Assembly: GCF_001447155.2 (NCBI RefSeq)
Contig: NZ_CP014754.1
Span: 2,418,001 to 2,482,000 of the forward strand
Direction of reading: 5' to 3'
Length of the DNA: 64,000 nucleotides
Source: Marinobacter sp. LQ44
GTDB taxonomy: Bacteria > Pseudomonadota > Gammaproteobacteria > Pseudomonadales > Oleiphilaceae
Below, one piece after another: positions 24,891-34,292 of the stretch. The number at the start of each line of letters is the position of its first letter. Positions within the stretch are counted from its first letter, which is position 1. The notes under the pieces are model-generated. The model was not told the origin of the DNA, searched no databases, and was given only the letters and a program-made list of their open reading frames with translations. Both the position numbers and the translations under genes were made by a program.

Positions 24891-25667
24891 TCAGGGCCTC
24901 GGGCCCATCATGCGCTGCAGGGCTTGCGGGTTAGGCAGGCCCTGAACCATCTTCACGTTGCCTTCACCATCCTTGTACAGGGTGCTGGGTGTTGCCTGTA
25001 AACCCAGATCCTGCATCAGCCGGTCGTTGGCTTTCACATCCATATGGGCGGCGCTGACCCGCTTCCGGTCTACCTCGATACCACCTTGCTCATAGGTGTC
25101 CATATGCTGGTGCAGTGCGGCTTCCGGGTCATCGCTGCCGAGGATCGTCGCGGCCTTGGTCAGGCTGTCTTCCCGCAGAATACCCACGATAATATGCCGT
25201 AGCTGTACCTTACCGGCGTCAATCCAGGGCTCCGCCTGCTGGCGGAAGCGGTAGCAGTAGGGGCAGTTGGGGTCGGTAAAGGTGTACACCACGGTTTCGG
25301 CATCGGCAGAGCCATCCCTTACCCAGTGGCTTTCCTCAAGCTGCGACCAGGCTTCGGCGAATTTGGGGCCGGTGACCAGTTCATCGATACTGGCGGCGCT
25401 GAGGTTGTCGCCTTGGGCATCCAGCAGGGTGCCGACAATCACATGGTCGCCGTCTGGCGTCAGGTAAAACGCCAGCGAGCGGCCCTGCATTTCGCCCACG
25501 TAGCCAGTCATTCCGCCGGGTGCGTCAAAGCTTTCAACGACCCGAACTCCCTGCTGTTCCAGCGATTGAATGGCGGCGGGGTAAGTCTGGGCCTGGGCTG
25601 CGCCGGCCAGAATGGTTGCCGGTACAAGAGCGACCTGGAACAGGCGTTTCGGGATTTGCTCAATCAT
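24891..25667 (-). CDS. dsbG: DsbG-like periplasmic disulfide isomerase/chaperone
   Basis: A 258-residue exported protein. A signal peptide (LFQVALVPATILAGAAQA) and a DsbC/G dimerisation domain are followed by a thioredoxin domain with the active site TFTDPNCPYCYRF, CPYC as in DsbG. The cis-Pro loop is ATPSTLY. It would repair or protect cysteines of periplasmic proteins. The start overlaps the end of the upstream TlpA-like gene by 8 bases, so the pair is one operon and the TlpA-like protein may be its reductant. Confidence 0.88.
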   Translation of the reverse strand: MIEQIPKRLFQVALVPATILAGAAQAQTYPAAIQSLEQQGVRVVESFDAPGGMTGYVGEMQGRSLAFYLTPDGDHVIVGTLLDAQGDNLSAASIDELVTGPKFAEAWSQLEESHWVRDGSADAETVVYTFTDPNCPYCYRFRQQAEPWIDAGKVQLRHIIVGILREDSLTKAATILGSDDPEAALHQHMDTYEQGGIEVDRKRVSAAHMDVKANDRLMQDLGLQATPSTLYKDGEGNVKMVQGLPNPQALQRMMGPRP

Positions 25668-26508
25668 TGGATGAAACCTCGGTTGCGGGTGTCAGAAAGC
25701 GGGAGTCAAAGCGTTCCAGCCCCCGGAACAGGCTGGCACGGGACAATTCGCCCATATGGCTATCCACCAGGTTTCCTTCAGCGTTATAGAACAGGGTGGT
25801 AGGCAGGCCGTGGCTGCCGGTCACTCGGCCAAACTGGCCCTGTCGGTCGCTCAGCACGTGGTGTAAATCCAGGTTCTGCTCAGACAGGAACCGCTGTATG
25901 GTTTCCGGGTGCTCGCCCTGGTTGGCGAAAACGAAATTGATGCCGGGGTAACGCTTTTGGGCTTCTTCGAGCACTGGCATTTCCCGGATGCAGGGCGGGC
26001 ACCAGGTGGCCCAAAGGTTCACGACCGTGGGCTGGCCATTGGCGATGGCGCTCAAATCGACCGGTTGCTCGTTGAGATCGGTCAGCGCAACTTCCGGCAG
26101 GCCTTTGAGTTGCTGGTTGATCAGCTGAATGGCCCCGCCGGTCAGGCCCCAGGTCAGCAGACCGGCCGCCATGGCCGTACCCAGCGCCCGGCGGCTGCTG
26201 GCCCGTCGCCACATCAGGAAGCCGGCAAACACCAGGGCAGCGACCAGGCCTGCGACCATATCAAAGCCACCGTCCCGGATATCAATCATGCCCAGCCAGT
26301 CGCCCTGGTAGTGCTCGTAATAGCGAATCACGAAGCCGATGCGGGCACTGAGCATAGCGACCACGAAGATATCCGCCAATGTGCCGGCGATGGGTGTTCC
26401 ATGTTTGCGGCCGGTGATGCCCCCGACAATCAGGGCAACAATAAAAGCCAGGACCAGCAACAGGTGCCCGATGGAAAAACTGACAGGGCCAACGCCAACA
26501 CTGAGCAT
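25660..26508 (-). CDS. Membrane-anchored TlpA-like thioredoxin with Lgt-like membrane domain
   Basis: A 282-residue fusion. Residues 1-135 hold about four membrane helices (SIGHLLLVLAFIVALIVGGI, then VVAMLSARIGFVIRYYEHYQ) resembling part of a prolipoprotein diacylglyceryl transferase fold. Residues 140-275 are a TlpA/ResA-type thioredoxin domain with active site LWATWCPPCIREMPVLEE and cis-Pro in HGLPTTLFY. The thioredoxin domain would face the periplasm. Its pairing with DsbG suggests a membrane electron supply for reductive thiol chemistry, which is inference. Confidence 0.78.
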   Translation of the reverse strand: MLSVGVGPVSFSIGHLLLVLAFIVALIVGGITGRKHGTPIAGTLADIFVVAMLSARIGFVIRYYEHYQGDWLGMIDIRDGGFDMVAGLVAALVFAGFLMWRRASSRRALGTAMAAGLLTWGLTGGAIQLINQQLKGLPEVALTDLNEQPVDLSAIANGQPTVVNLWATWCPPCIREMPVLEEAQKRYPGINFVFANQGEHPETIQRFLSEQNLDLHHVLSDRQGQFGRVTGSHGLPTTLFYNAEGNLVDSHMGELSRASLFRGLERFDSRFLTPATEVSSND

Positions 26509-26856
26509 GGTATCTCCGGATTATGAATGGGTTTTTCAAGCATCTATGGCGGCTAATGACCGGCGGGCCGTGTCAGAGTTCCATTTATGGCCTGGAAAAT
26601 GAAAGCCTGCTAATCAAAACCACCTATAGCTATTTCACCAGCCCTCTGTTACCGTGCATGCATCCTGCCTCTAGGGATTCCGCAGTTTCTGGCTCTTTGC
26701 CGCTTTGCGAACCTCCATACGACCTGTCAGAGGACGTCACCCCGATATCGGCGCGTGACCGTAGTCGTCTTTTATTCCATGAATGTTCATGGCATCTGCC
26801 CGCATTCGCCGCATCCGGTGTTCGTGGAGGCAGAATCAATCAAGAGTATATTTTAT
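26509..26856 (+). promoter_or_regulatory. Divergent regulatory region and long rhlE leader
   Basis: About 350 bases separate the TlpA-like gene and rhlE. No gene of convincing length lies here: the open frame extending upstream of rhlE from 26755 encodes nothing like a helicase. The region must contain the divergent promoters. A long 5' leader before an RNA helicase gene is common and often regulated by temperature or by the helicase itself, but no specific element was identified. Confidence 0.3.
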
Positions 26857-28188
<1,332 letters not shown>

Positions 28189-28207
28189 GCACTCCGGTTC
28201 TCCAGAC

Positions 28208-28235
28208 ATAAAAAAGCGGGGCTGAAAAGCCCCGC
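28208..28235 (-). terminator. Terminator of ompW
   Basis: On the minus strand GCGGGGCT and AGCCCCGC form an 8-bp stem with a 4-base loop, followed by a run of T. It lies 60 bases beyond the ompW stop. It has no T-run on the plus strand, so it serves ompW, not rhlE. Confidence 0.85.
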
Positions 28236-28294
28236 ACAGGAGAACGCACCAGCTGGCAGCCCACAGACCAGAAGGCTGCCAGGGGTACGTGGGA

Positions 28295-29023
28295 TCAGAA
28301 CTTGTAGGTGAAACCGACCATGTAGACCATGGGGTCGATTTCTACTTCGAACTTGTCTGTCTGTGCGGCGAAGTCACCGTTCGCATCGTAAACCTTCACA
28401 CGGGCATCGGTATTGATGTCTGCCCACCAGATTGCCGCGTTAAGACCAAAATTCTCACTCAGCATGTAGTCCATGCCCACTTCCACGGCCACGCCAACAC
28501 TGTCGTCCAGGTCCAGCGACGTGCGGGCTCCGGGGTTGCCGTATTCTGCAGCAACCACGCTATCCAGAGTTCCGGTGGTCTTCTCTTCAAAGAAAGTGGT
28601 GTAGTTCACGCCCACGCCCACGAATGGCTGGAAGGCTGAAGAGCTTGCCAGCGGAAAGTATTGCAGGGTCAGGGTTGGCGGCAGGTGTTTGGTTTCGCCC
28701 AGCTTGACGTCACTCGGAATATCGCCGCCACCGTTGATGTTGTGCTTGAACGGGGTTGCACCCAGCAGGCCGACACCGAGGTTGTTGGTAAACATATAGG
28801 TGGCACGCAGGCCCAGCTGTGTATTGGAATCGACAGTGACTTTTGAATCTGCACCGGAAAGCAGCGGTGCGCCACCCACAGTAATAGAATCACTGGAATC
28901 ATCCGGTGCCACATGCACAACACCCGCACGCAGAATGAAATCACCCGCTTCGAAAGCCTGAACGGCCGGTGCAGTTGCCATCACAGCCGCTGCCAGAACA
29001 CCCATTTTGAAACCACGAGACAT
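28295..29023 (-). CDS. ompW: OmpW-family outer-membrane protein
   Basis: A 242-residue barrel. A signal peptide (GVLAAAVMATAPAVQA) is followed by FEAGDFILRAGVVHVAPDDS, the OmpW opening, then eight predicted strands including QLGLRATYMFTNNLGVGLLG, and a C-terminal Phe (VGFTYKF). OmpW proteins form narrow hydrophobic channels for small apolar compounds. ATG 29023 is chosen from three nearby ATGs because AAGGAG lies at correct spacing only for it. Confidence 0.92.
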   Translation of the reverse strand: MSRGFKMGVLAAAVMATAPAVQAFEAGDFILRAGVVHVAPDDSSDSITVGGAPLLSGADSKVTVDSNTQLGLRATYMFTNNLGVGLLGATPFKHNINGGGDIPSDVKLGETKHLPPTLTLQYFPLASSSAFQPFVGVGVNYTTFFEEKTTGTLDSVVAAEYGNPGARTSLDLDDSVGVAVEVGMDYMLSENFGLNAAIWWADINTDARVKVYDANGDFAAQTDKFEVEIDPMVYMVGFTYKF

Positions 29024-29191
29024 AGCCATCTCCTTATCCATTAAAAGTCGATGGACTCAATGTAATGGAGCGGGGCCGGGGAAACTTGATTTAGCGCAAG
29101 AAATGGCGGGCAGCGGATCTGGTTTGGTGTGGCTCTTGATTCAGCTCAAAAAAATCGGGGTGATTCCTGAGAATGCGGTTTGCCCTTATGG

Positions 29192-29656
29192 TCAGGCCGT
29201 TTTGCTGTCGCTTTCAGCATTGTCTGGAACGAACACATCACGGATTGACAGTGGTTGGCCTTCGGCATTGCGCACGGTAACCGGTTGCACCGGCTTACCG
29301 GTATCGCGATCGCGCAGGTCCAGGGGCTGGCCGTCCGGGGCGGGGTTCCACTTGTCGCCCCACTGGCGCAGAGCCACCACTACCGGAAACAGGTCGCGGC
29401 CTTTCTCCGTGAGCCGGTACTCAAAGCGTGAGCCGTGCTCGCCCACATCCACTTTACGCAAAACTTCGTTGTCGACCAGTTTAGCCAGTCGGTCGCACAG
29501 AATGTTCTTGGCAATCCCCAGCTGCTGCTGAAAATCCACAAACCGGCGGGTGCCGTACATGGCATGCAGCACAATCAGCAGCGACCACCAGTCCCCCACT
29601 TCATTCAGGGCGCGGGCGACGGAGCAGTTGGAGTCATCAAAACGTTTTCTGGCCAT
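29192..29656 (-). CDS. HxlR-family transcriptional regulator
   Basis: A 154-residue winged-helix protein. NCSVARALNEVGDWWSLLIV followed by LHAMYGTRRFVDFQQQLGI is the HxlR signature, with the Cys near residue 11 that serves as redox switch in some members such as YodB and QorR. LRKVDVGEHGSRFEYRLTEK is the wing. It is divergent from an Old Yellow Enzyme gene, with two near-identical repeats between them that are probable operators. It likely represses that gene until a quinone or electrophile is present. Confidence 0.9.
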   Translation of the reverse strand: MARKRFDDSNCSVARALNEVGDWWSLLIVLHAMYGTRRFVDFQQQLGIAKNILCDRLAKLVDNEVLRKVDVGEHGSRFEYRLTEKGRDLFPVVVALRQWGDKWNPAPDGQPLDLRDRDTGKPVQPVTVRNAEGQPLSIRDVFVPDNAESDSKTA

Positions 29657-29672
29657 GTGGGGGAGTGTACCG

Positions 29673-29722
29673 AATAGGGTTGCATTTTGAAACCGGATTT
29701 AATAGGGTTGCTTTAAGAAACC
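29673..29722. promoter_or_regulatory. Duplicated HxlR-type operator
   Basis: Two 22-base direct copies, AATAGGGTTGC then 11 bases ending GAAACC, begin at 29673 and 29701 (28 bases apart) and differ at three positions. Each contains a GGTT...AACC dyad. They lie between the divergent HxlR regulator and the oxidoreductase start at 29748; a third partial GAGGTTGCAT is at 29731. Confidence 0.65.
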
Positions 29723-29747
29723 AAATTGATGAGGTTGCATACTGTTT

Positions 29748-30860
29748 ATGAGCATGAATCTAGGACCGTTGTTTGAACCGTTTGAACTTCACAACCTCAA
29801 GCTGCGCAACCGCGTAGCCATGGCCCCGATGACCCGCAATTTCTCGCCCAAGGGTGTTCCGGGCCAGGATGTGGTGGACTACTATCGCCGCCGCGCCGAG
29901 GCCGGTGTTGGCCTGATCATTACCGAAGGCACGGTAGTGAATCACGCGGCTGCCAACGGTTACCCGAACGTACCGGCCTTTTATGGCGACGAAGCCCTGG
30001 CGGGCTGGAAGAAGGTGGTGGATGCCGTGCACGAAGCCGGCGGCGCCATTTTCCCGCAACTGTGGCACGTGGGCGCGGTACGCAAGGAAGGTATCGAGCC
30101 GGATCCGTCGGTTCCCGGTTATAGCCCGTCCGGCCTGTTCGCTCCGGGCAAGCCCAACGGCAAGGCCATGACCAAAGAAGACATTCAGGACGTGATCAAA
30201 GCCTTCGGCGATGCCGCTCAGGATGCCAAGGCTCTGGGCTTTGACGGCGTGGAAATCCACGGCGCCCATGGTTACCTGCTGGACCAGTTCCTATGGGAAG
30301 GCACCAATCAGCGTGACGACGAATACGGCGGCAGCATGGAAAACCGCCTGCGCTTTGTGGTGGAACTCGTCGAAGAAGTCCGCCATCGCGTTGGCCCGGA
30401 TTACCCGATCATGCTGCGCTTCTCTCAGTGGAAGCAGCAGGACTACGAAGCAAGACTGGTGAATAGCCCCGAGGAACTGGAACGCTTCCTGAAGCCTCTG
30501 GTGGAGGCCGGTGTCGACATCTTCCACGCTTCCACCCGCCGCTTCTGGGAGCCGGAATTTGAAGGTTCCAACCTGAATCTGGCCGGGTGGACCCAGAAGC
30601 TCACTGGCAAGCCAACCATGTCTGTCGGCAGCGTGGGCCTGACCGAAGACTTCATCAGCGGCACCTTCGCCAGCCAGAAAGAAGCCGTGGAGCAGTCCGG
30701 TATTGATGAGCTGGTTGAGCGCATGACCAACGGCGAATTCGACCTGATCGCTGTTGGCCGCGCCCTGCTGCAAGATCCGGAATGGCTGGTGAAAGTGAAA
30801 GAAGGCCGATTGAATGAAGTGGAAGCCTTTGCCAAGAAATCCCTGGCCAAGCTTTACTGA
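29748..30860 (+). CDS. Old Yellow Enzyme family NADH:flavin oxidoreductase
   Basis: A 370-residue TIM-barrel flavoprotein. LFEPFELHNLKLRNRVAMAP and MTRNF open the FMN site, and EIHGAHGYLLDQFLWEGTNQ RDD-EYGGSMENR is the family signature. VGRALLQDPEW closes the phosphate-binding site. OYEs reduce activated C=C bonds of enones, quinones or nitro compounds with NAD(P)H. A second ATG at 29754 is also possible. Divergent from the HxlR gene and probably controlled by it; it ends in a terminator. Confidence 0.93.
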   Translation: MSMNLGPLFEPFELHNLKLRNRVAMAPMTRNFSPKGVPGQDVVDYYRRRAEAGVGLIITEGTVVNHAAANGYPNVPAFYGDEALAGWKKVVDAVHEAGGAIFPQLWHVGAVRKEGIEPDPSVPGYSPSGLFAPGKPNGKAMTKEDIQDVIKAFGDAAQDAKALGFDGVEIHGAHGYLLDQFLWEGTNQRDDEYGGSMENRLRFVVELVEEVRHRVGPDYPIMLRFSQWKQQDYEARLVNSPEELERFLKPLVEAGVDIFHASTRRFWEPEFEGSNLNLAGWTQKLTGKPTMSVGSVGLTEDFISGTFASQKEAVEQSGIDELVERMTNGEFDLIAVGRALLQDPEWLVKVKEGRLNEVEAFAKKSLAKLY

Positions 30861-30885
30861 TCGAACTACTCCTTCGATCCTGCTT

Positions 30886-30919
30886 GCCGCGGCGCCTTCT
30901 AAGGCCCCGCGGCTTTTTT
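30886..30919 (+). terminator. Terminator after the OYE gene
   Basis: GCCGCGG and CCGCGGC form the stem, extended inside by GCCTT/AAGGC, and six T follow. Confidence 0.88.
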
Positions 30920-31013
30920 GTGGGTGAAAGTTATCCGGTTGTTAATCGCACAGTTTTACAGAATCGCTATGCTGTGTTCAGTAATGATTCAACCATCGAA
31001 AAAGGAGTTGTAT

Positions 31014-31325
31014 ATGGCAGTGGCTCGACATCTGAAACTGGCTGGCATGGCCTTGTTGTTGGCGACCCTGGTGGGCTGCGCGACGGTAGGCCGCGATTTT
31101 GCGACCCACAATGTGGACCAGATCCGCATTGGTGAAACCACCCGGGCGGACATTCAGGACATGTTCGGCGAGCCCTGGCGCACCGGGGTGGAAGACGGCA
31201 AGCGTACCTGGACTTATGGCAAGTATCGCTGGTCTGCCTTTGGTGATGCAGAAACGACGGACCTGGTGGTGCGGTTCAACAGCGATGGTACGGTGTCATC
31301 CTACGTTTTTAATACCACCGAGTAA
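31014..31325 (+). CDS. Small lipoprotein with SmpA/OmlA (BamE-like) fold
   Basis: A 103-residue lipoprotein. The signal peptide ends in the lipobox LVGC, so Cys21 is lipidated. The mature part (VDQIRIGETTRADIQDMFGE PW) is the SmpA/OmlA motif shared with BamE, where a G-T-T-R-x-D-I helix precedes two strands. ATG 31014 follows AAAAAGGAGTTGTAT. It is too divergent and too short to be the main BamE and is probably a paralog of unknown role. Confidence 0.8.
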   Translation: MAVARHLKLAGMALLLATLVGCATVGRDFATHNVDQIRIGETTRADIQDMFGEPWRTGVEDGKRTWTYGKYRWSAFGDAETTDLVVRFNSDGTVSSYVFNTTE

Positions 31326-31349
31326 GGCTGTTCAGTGCCGGGGCGGGCT

Positions 31350-31988
31350 TCAGGTTTGCCCCGGTGCAGCTTTCAACGCCAGCACCTCTTCCTCGTTTAG
31401 CCCCTCAATCATGGCCCCCCGGAACTGCCGGTTGATAAACCGTTCGGTTTCCTGCTGGATCTTTTCCCGCTGCTCGGGCTTCTCAATGTAATCCATGGCC
31501 CGGAACAGGATATAGCGGATGGTCATGTGGGAAACTTCATGCACCACAGCGGCCTCCACACCTGGCACCAATCCCCGCTCAAGAATGTCCTCCGCCATCT
31601 CCCGGGCACTGGCATCCAGCTGCGCCTCCAGCGCCCGGCGTAACACCGGCGAGGGCCCGTGCAGCTCGCGGACGGCGACCGTGGTGGCGGCGGGATTGGC
31701 GAGGAAGTAGTGGTACACAAAGGTGACGGTGTCGTGGGATGCCTGCTCGGATGAATCCGCCATCTGCCGCAGTTGTCGCACGCCGGTTTTCATGTCCTCG
31801 GCGATATACCCCAGTACTTGCAGCCCGAATTCGTCCAGGCTCTTGAAGTGCCGGTAAAAGGTATTCGGATTCAACCCAGCCTCACGGGCCAGCTCCCGCA
31901 GCCCGAGTGATGTCAGGCTCCGTGTTTCGGTAATCAACCGCAATGCGGCCTGCACCAGTTTCAGTTTTCCGCCGGCCAGTGTGTTCAT
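31350..31988 (-). CDS. TetR-family regulator
   Basis: A 212-residue regulator. The HTH is LTSLGLRELAREAGLNPNTF followed by YRHFKSLDEF, the closest resemblance being FabR-type regulators. The C-terminal ligand domain is helical. It is divergent from the second monooxygenase gene, with a 570-base region between them that contains two long hairpins and two 16-base dyads. Control of the monooxygenase is plausible but not proven. Confidence 0.88.
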   Translation of the reverse strand: MNTLAGGKLKLVQAALRLITETRSLTSLGLRELAREAGLNPNTFYRHFKSLDEFGLQVLGYIAEDMKTGVRQLRQMADSSEQASHDTVTFVYHYFLANPAATTVAVRELHGPSPVLRRALEAQLDASAREMAEDILERGLVPGVEAAVVHEVSHMTIRYILFRAMDYIEKPEQREKIQQETERFINRQFRGAMIEGLNEEEVLALKAAPGQT

Positions 31989-32046
31989 CTAAGCCTCGTG
32001 TTTTTGGAGTCAGGCTGGTTCGGTGCCCGCTTCCGTTTCTGGAGTT

Positions 32047-32154
32047 AGTCCACTCTGGTGGAGCTTTCGAGAACCGCTGTAAATACGTCCCTGTACGCTT
32101 GCTTTCCGCCATCCATGGCTCCAAGCATTTTCGAAAGCTCCACCAGAGCGGACT
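32047..32154. repeat. Long hairpin element A (conserved loop, locus-specific arms)
   Basis: Arms 32047-32073 and 32128-32154 pair at 25 of 27 positions. The loop of 54 bases (32074-32127) is nearly the same as that of element C at 41285, including GTACGCTTGCTTTCCGCCAT. The outer arm sequence (AGTCC, CTCTGGTGGA) is found only here. Confidence 0.85.
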
Positions 32155-32223
32155 CTCGAACATTGGCGTATGGATTCCTTCCCAAAAGTTCAATTTGGGA
32201 GACGGCTATCACAATAGTTTAAC

Positions 32224-32336
32224 GGTTGGTTTGGGGGGGGGCTTCAAAAACTGTGCGGAGCCATGGATGGCGGAGCCCAAGCGTCACATGGATGTGCCGA
32301 AGGAGCGTGTTTTGGAAAGCCATCCCCAAATCAACC
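32224..32336. repeat. Long hairpin element B (conserved loop, locus-specific arms)
   Basis: Arms 32224-32251 and 32309-32336 pair imperfectly and include a G9 tract on the left. The 57-base loop (32252-32308) is the reverse complement of the loop of element D at 63380 with a single difference. Outer arms (GGTTGGTTTGGGG) are specific to this copy. Confidence 0.85.
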
Positions 32337-32457
32337 AAACACCATAAGCCAAAGGCCAGCCGGTGCTATCTACCCAAGCAAGCGGCGAACCGAGCACCCA
32401 ATCTAAAGGCCGCACAGGCCAACAATCTGTCACCCAGGGCCAAACACCCGAACCAGA

Positions 32458-32497
32458 GTATACAAGTGTCTACCCGTGGGAGTATACATGTGTCTAC
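32458..32497. promoter_or_regulatory. Two 16-base dyads before the second monooxygenase
   Basis: GTATACAAGTGTCTAC (32458-32473) and GTATACATGTGTCTAC (32482-32497), 24 bases apart, differ at one position. Each is an imperfect palindrome of the form GTAnACA-N2-TGTnTAC. Position 64 bases before the monooxygenase start and size suit a dimeric regulator such as the divergent TetR protein. Confidence 0.6.
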
Positions 32498-32560
32498 CGG
32501 TCATGATGACCACCGAAACAACAACAGGCAAGGCCAAACAGGCCACACAGGAGTGCAGCA

Positions 32561-34144
32561 ATGACACAAACCGCACAGATCGCCATCATCGGCACCGGCT
32601 TCTCCGGCCTCGGCATGGCCATCAAACTCAAAGAAGCCGGCTTCAACGACTTCGTTATCCTCGAACAAAGCGACGACATCGGCGGCACCTGGCACGAAAA
32701 CCACTACCCCGGTTGCGCCTGCGACGTGCAATCTGCGCTGTACTCCTTCTCCTTCGAACAGAATCCCAACTGGAGCCGGATGTTCGCGCCCCAGCCGGAA
32801 ATCAAAGCCTACCTGCGCCACTGCGCGGAAAAGTACGGTCTGCTCGAACATATCCAGCTCAATACCCACGTGGCCGGTGCCCGCTGGAATGACAAAACCG
32901 GTGCCTGGACCATCGAAACCTGCGACAGCCCCAAGCTCTGGGCCTACATGCAAACCAACAACCTGAAGCCCGGGGATGTCCTGGATCGCAGCGACAAAAC
33001 CCTGCCCAGGTTCCGCAAGCTGCACGCCCAAGTGCTGGTATCCGGTATGGGTGGCCTGAGTACTCCTGCCTACCCGGATATCAAGGGCATGGACACCTTC
33101 ACCGGTACCAGCTTCCACTCCCAGAACTGGGACCACGACTATGATTTTCGCGGCAAGCGAGTGGCGGTGATCGGCACCGGAGCCTCGGCCATCCAGTTTG
33201 TTCCGGAGATCGCCAAGGATGCCGCCCACCTGGATCTGTACCAGCGCACGCCACCGTGGATTATGCCCAAGCCGGACCGGGAAATCCGCCCGCTGGAGCG
33301 GATGATGTTCCGTAAGGTGCCGCAGACCCTGAATGCGTTTCGTCAGAGCATCTACTGGACGCTGGAAGCCCGGGTGCTGGGCTTTGTCGGTAACCCGCGC
33401 ATCCTGAAAATCGGTGAGCTGCAGGCCCGCCGCCACATCCGCAACCAGATCAAGGACAAGGACCTGCGCAAGAAAGTCACGCCGGATTTCCATTTCGGCT
33501 GCAAGCGGGTGCTGATTTCCAACAACTACTACCCGGCGCTCGACCAGGAACACGTGGATGTGCTCACCGATGGCATCCGTGAGGTGAAAGGCAACACCAT
33601 CGTGGATAGCAATGGCACCGAGCGCCAGGTGGACTGCATCGTTTATGGCACCGGCTTCAGGGCCCAGGAGCCGATTCCCCGGGGCATGATCTACGGCCGT
33701 GGCGGCCAGGACCTGCTCGATGCCTGGCGCGAAGGGGCGGAAGCCTACAAGGGCACCACGGTGGCCGGCTTCCCCAATTTCTTCATGCTGATGGGCCCCA
33801 ACACCGGCCTCGGCCACAGCTCCATGGTGTACATGATCGAATCCCAGGTTCAGTACGTGCTGGATGCCCTGAAAAAAATGCAGCACCGGGGCTGGAAGAC
33901 GGTGGAAGTGAAGGAAGACGCCGTCAGCCAGTACAACGCCTCGATTCACGCCAAACTCGGCGATTCGGTGTGGCAGACCGGCTGCAAGAGCTGGTACGTG
34001 AACGAGAATGGTAAGAACACCACCCTGTGGCCGGGCTTTACCTGGCAGTTCCGGCAGCAGACCAAGCGTTTTGATGCCGAGCAGTATGTGTGTGAAGCTA
34101 CGGAGGTGATGGAGCAGGGTGGGGAGCCGGCATTGGTTGGCTAG
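32561..34144 (+). CDS. Flavin monooxygenase, Baeyer-Villiger type (second copy)
   Basis: A 527-residue class B monooxygenase. The FAD motif (IAIIGTGFSGLGMAIKLKEA), GGTWHENHYPGCACDVQSAL, the Baeyer-Villiger fingerprint beginning FTGTSFHSQNW and the NADP motif VAVIGTGASAIQFVPEIAKD are present. It belongs to the ketone/aryl-ketone monooxygenase branch and not the EthA branch of the enzyme at 21935, so the two are not recent duplicates. It is probably regulated by the divergent TetR gene and ends in a terminator. Confidence 0.9.
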   Translation: MTQTAQIAIIGTGFSGLGMAIKLKEAGFNDFVILEQSDDIGGTWHENHYPGCACDVQSALYSFSFEQNPNWSRMFAPQPEIKAYLRHCAEKYGLLEHIQLNTHVAGARWNDKTGAWTIETCDSPKLWAYMQTNNLKPGDVLDRSDKTLPRFRKLHAQVLVSGMGGLSTPAYPDIKGMDTFTGTSFHSQNWDHDYDFRGKRVAVIGTGASAIQFVPEIAKDAAHLDLYQRTPPWIMPKPDREIRPLERMMFRKVPQTLNAFRQSIYWTLEARVLGFVGNPRILKIGELQARRHIRNQIKDKDLRKKVTPDFHFGCKRVLISNNYYPALDQEHVDVLTDGIREVKGNTIVDSNGTERQVDCIVYGTGFRAQEPIPRGMIYGRGGQDLLDAWREGAEAYKGTTVAGFPNFFMLMGPNTGLGHSSMVYMIESQVQYVLDALKKMQHRGWKTVEVKEDAVSQYNASIHAKLGDSVWQTGCKSWYVNENGKNTTLWPGFTWQFRQQTKRFDAEQYVCEATEVMEQGGEPALVG

Positions 34145-34157
34145 GTCCGGAGAAACG

Positions 34158-34200
34158 ACAGAGTCCGAGCCTGGGTGGGCCGGGCTCTGTGGCCTTTTTT
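34158..34200 (+). terminator. Terminator after the second monooxygenase
   Basis: ACAGAG...CTCTGT stem with inner GCCTGG/CCGGGC pairing, then GGCC and six T. Confidence 0.8.
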
Positions 34201-34292
34201 GGTTTGATCTTGGATAGGCGCCAGCTTTCCGGTACATTTGTCCACACTTCAGGCATGGATTGTGCCGATTAATACTTTGTGGAAACACGGAC

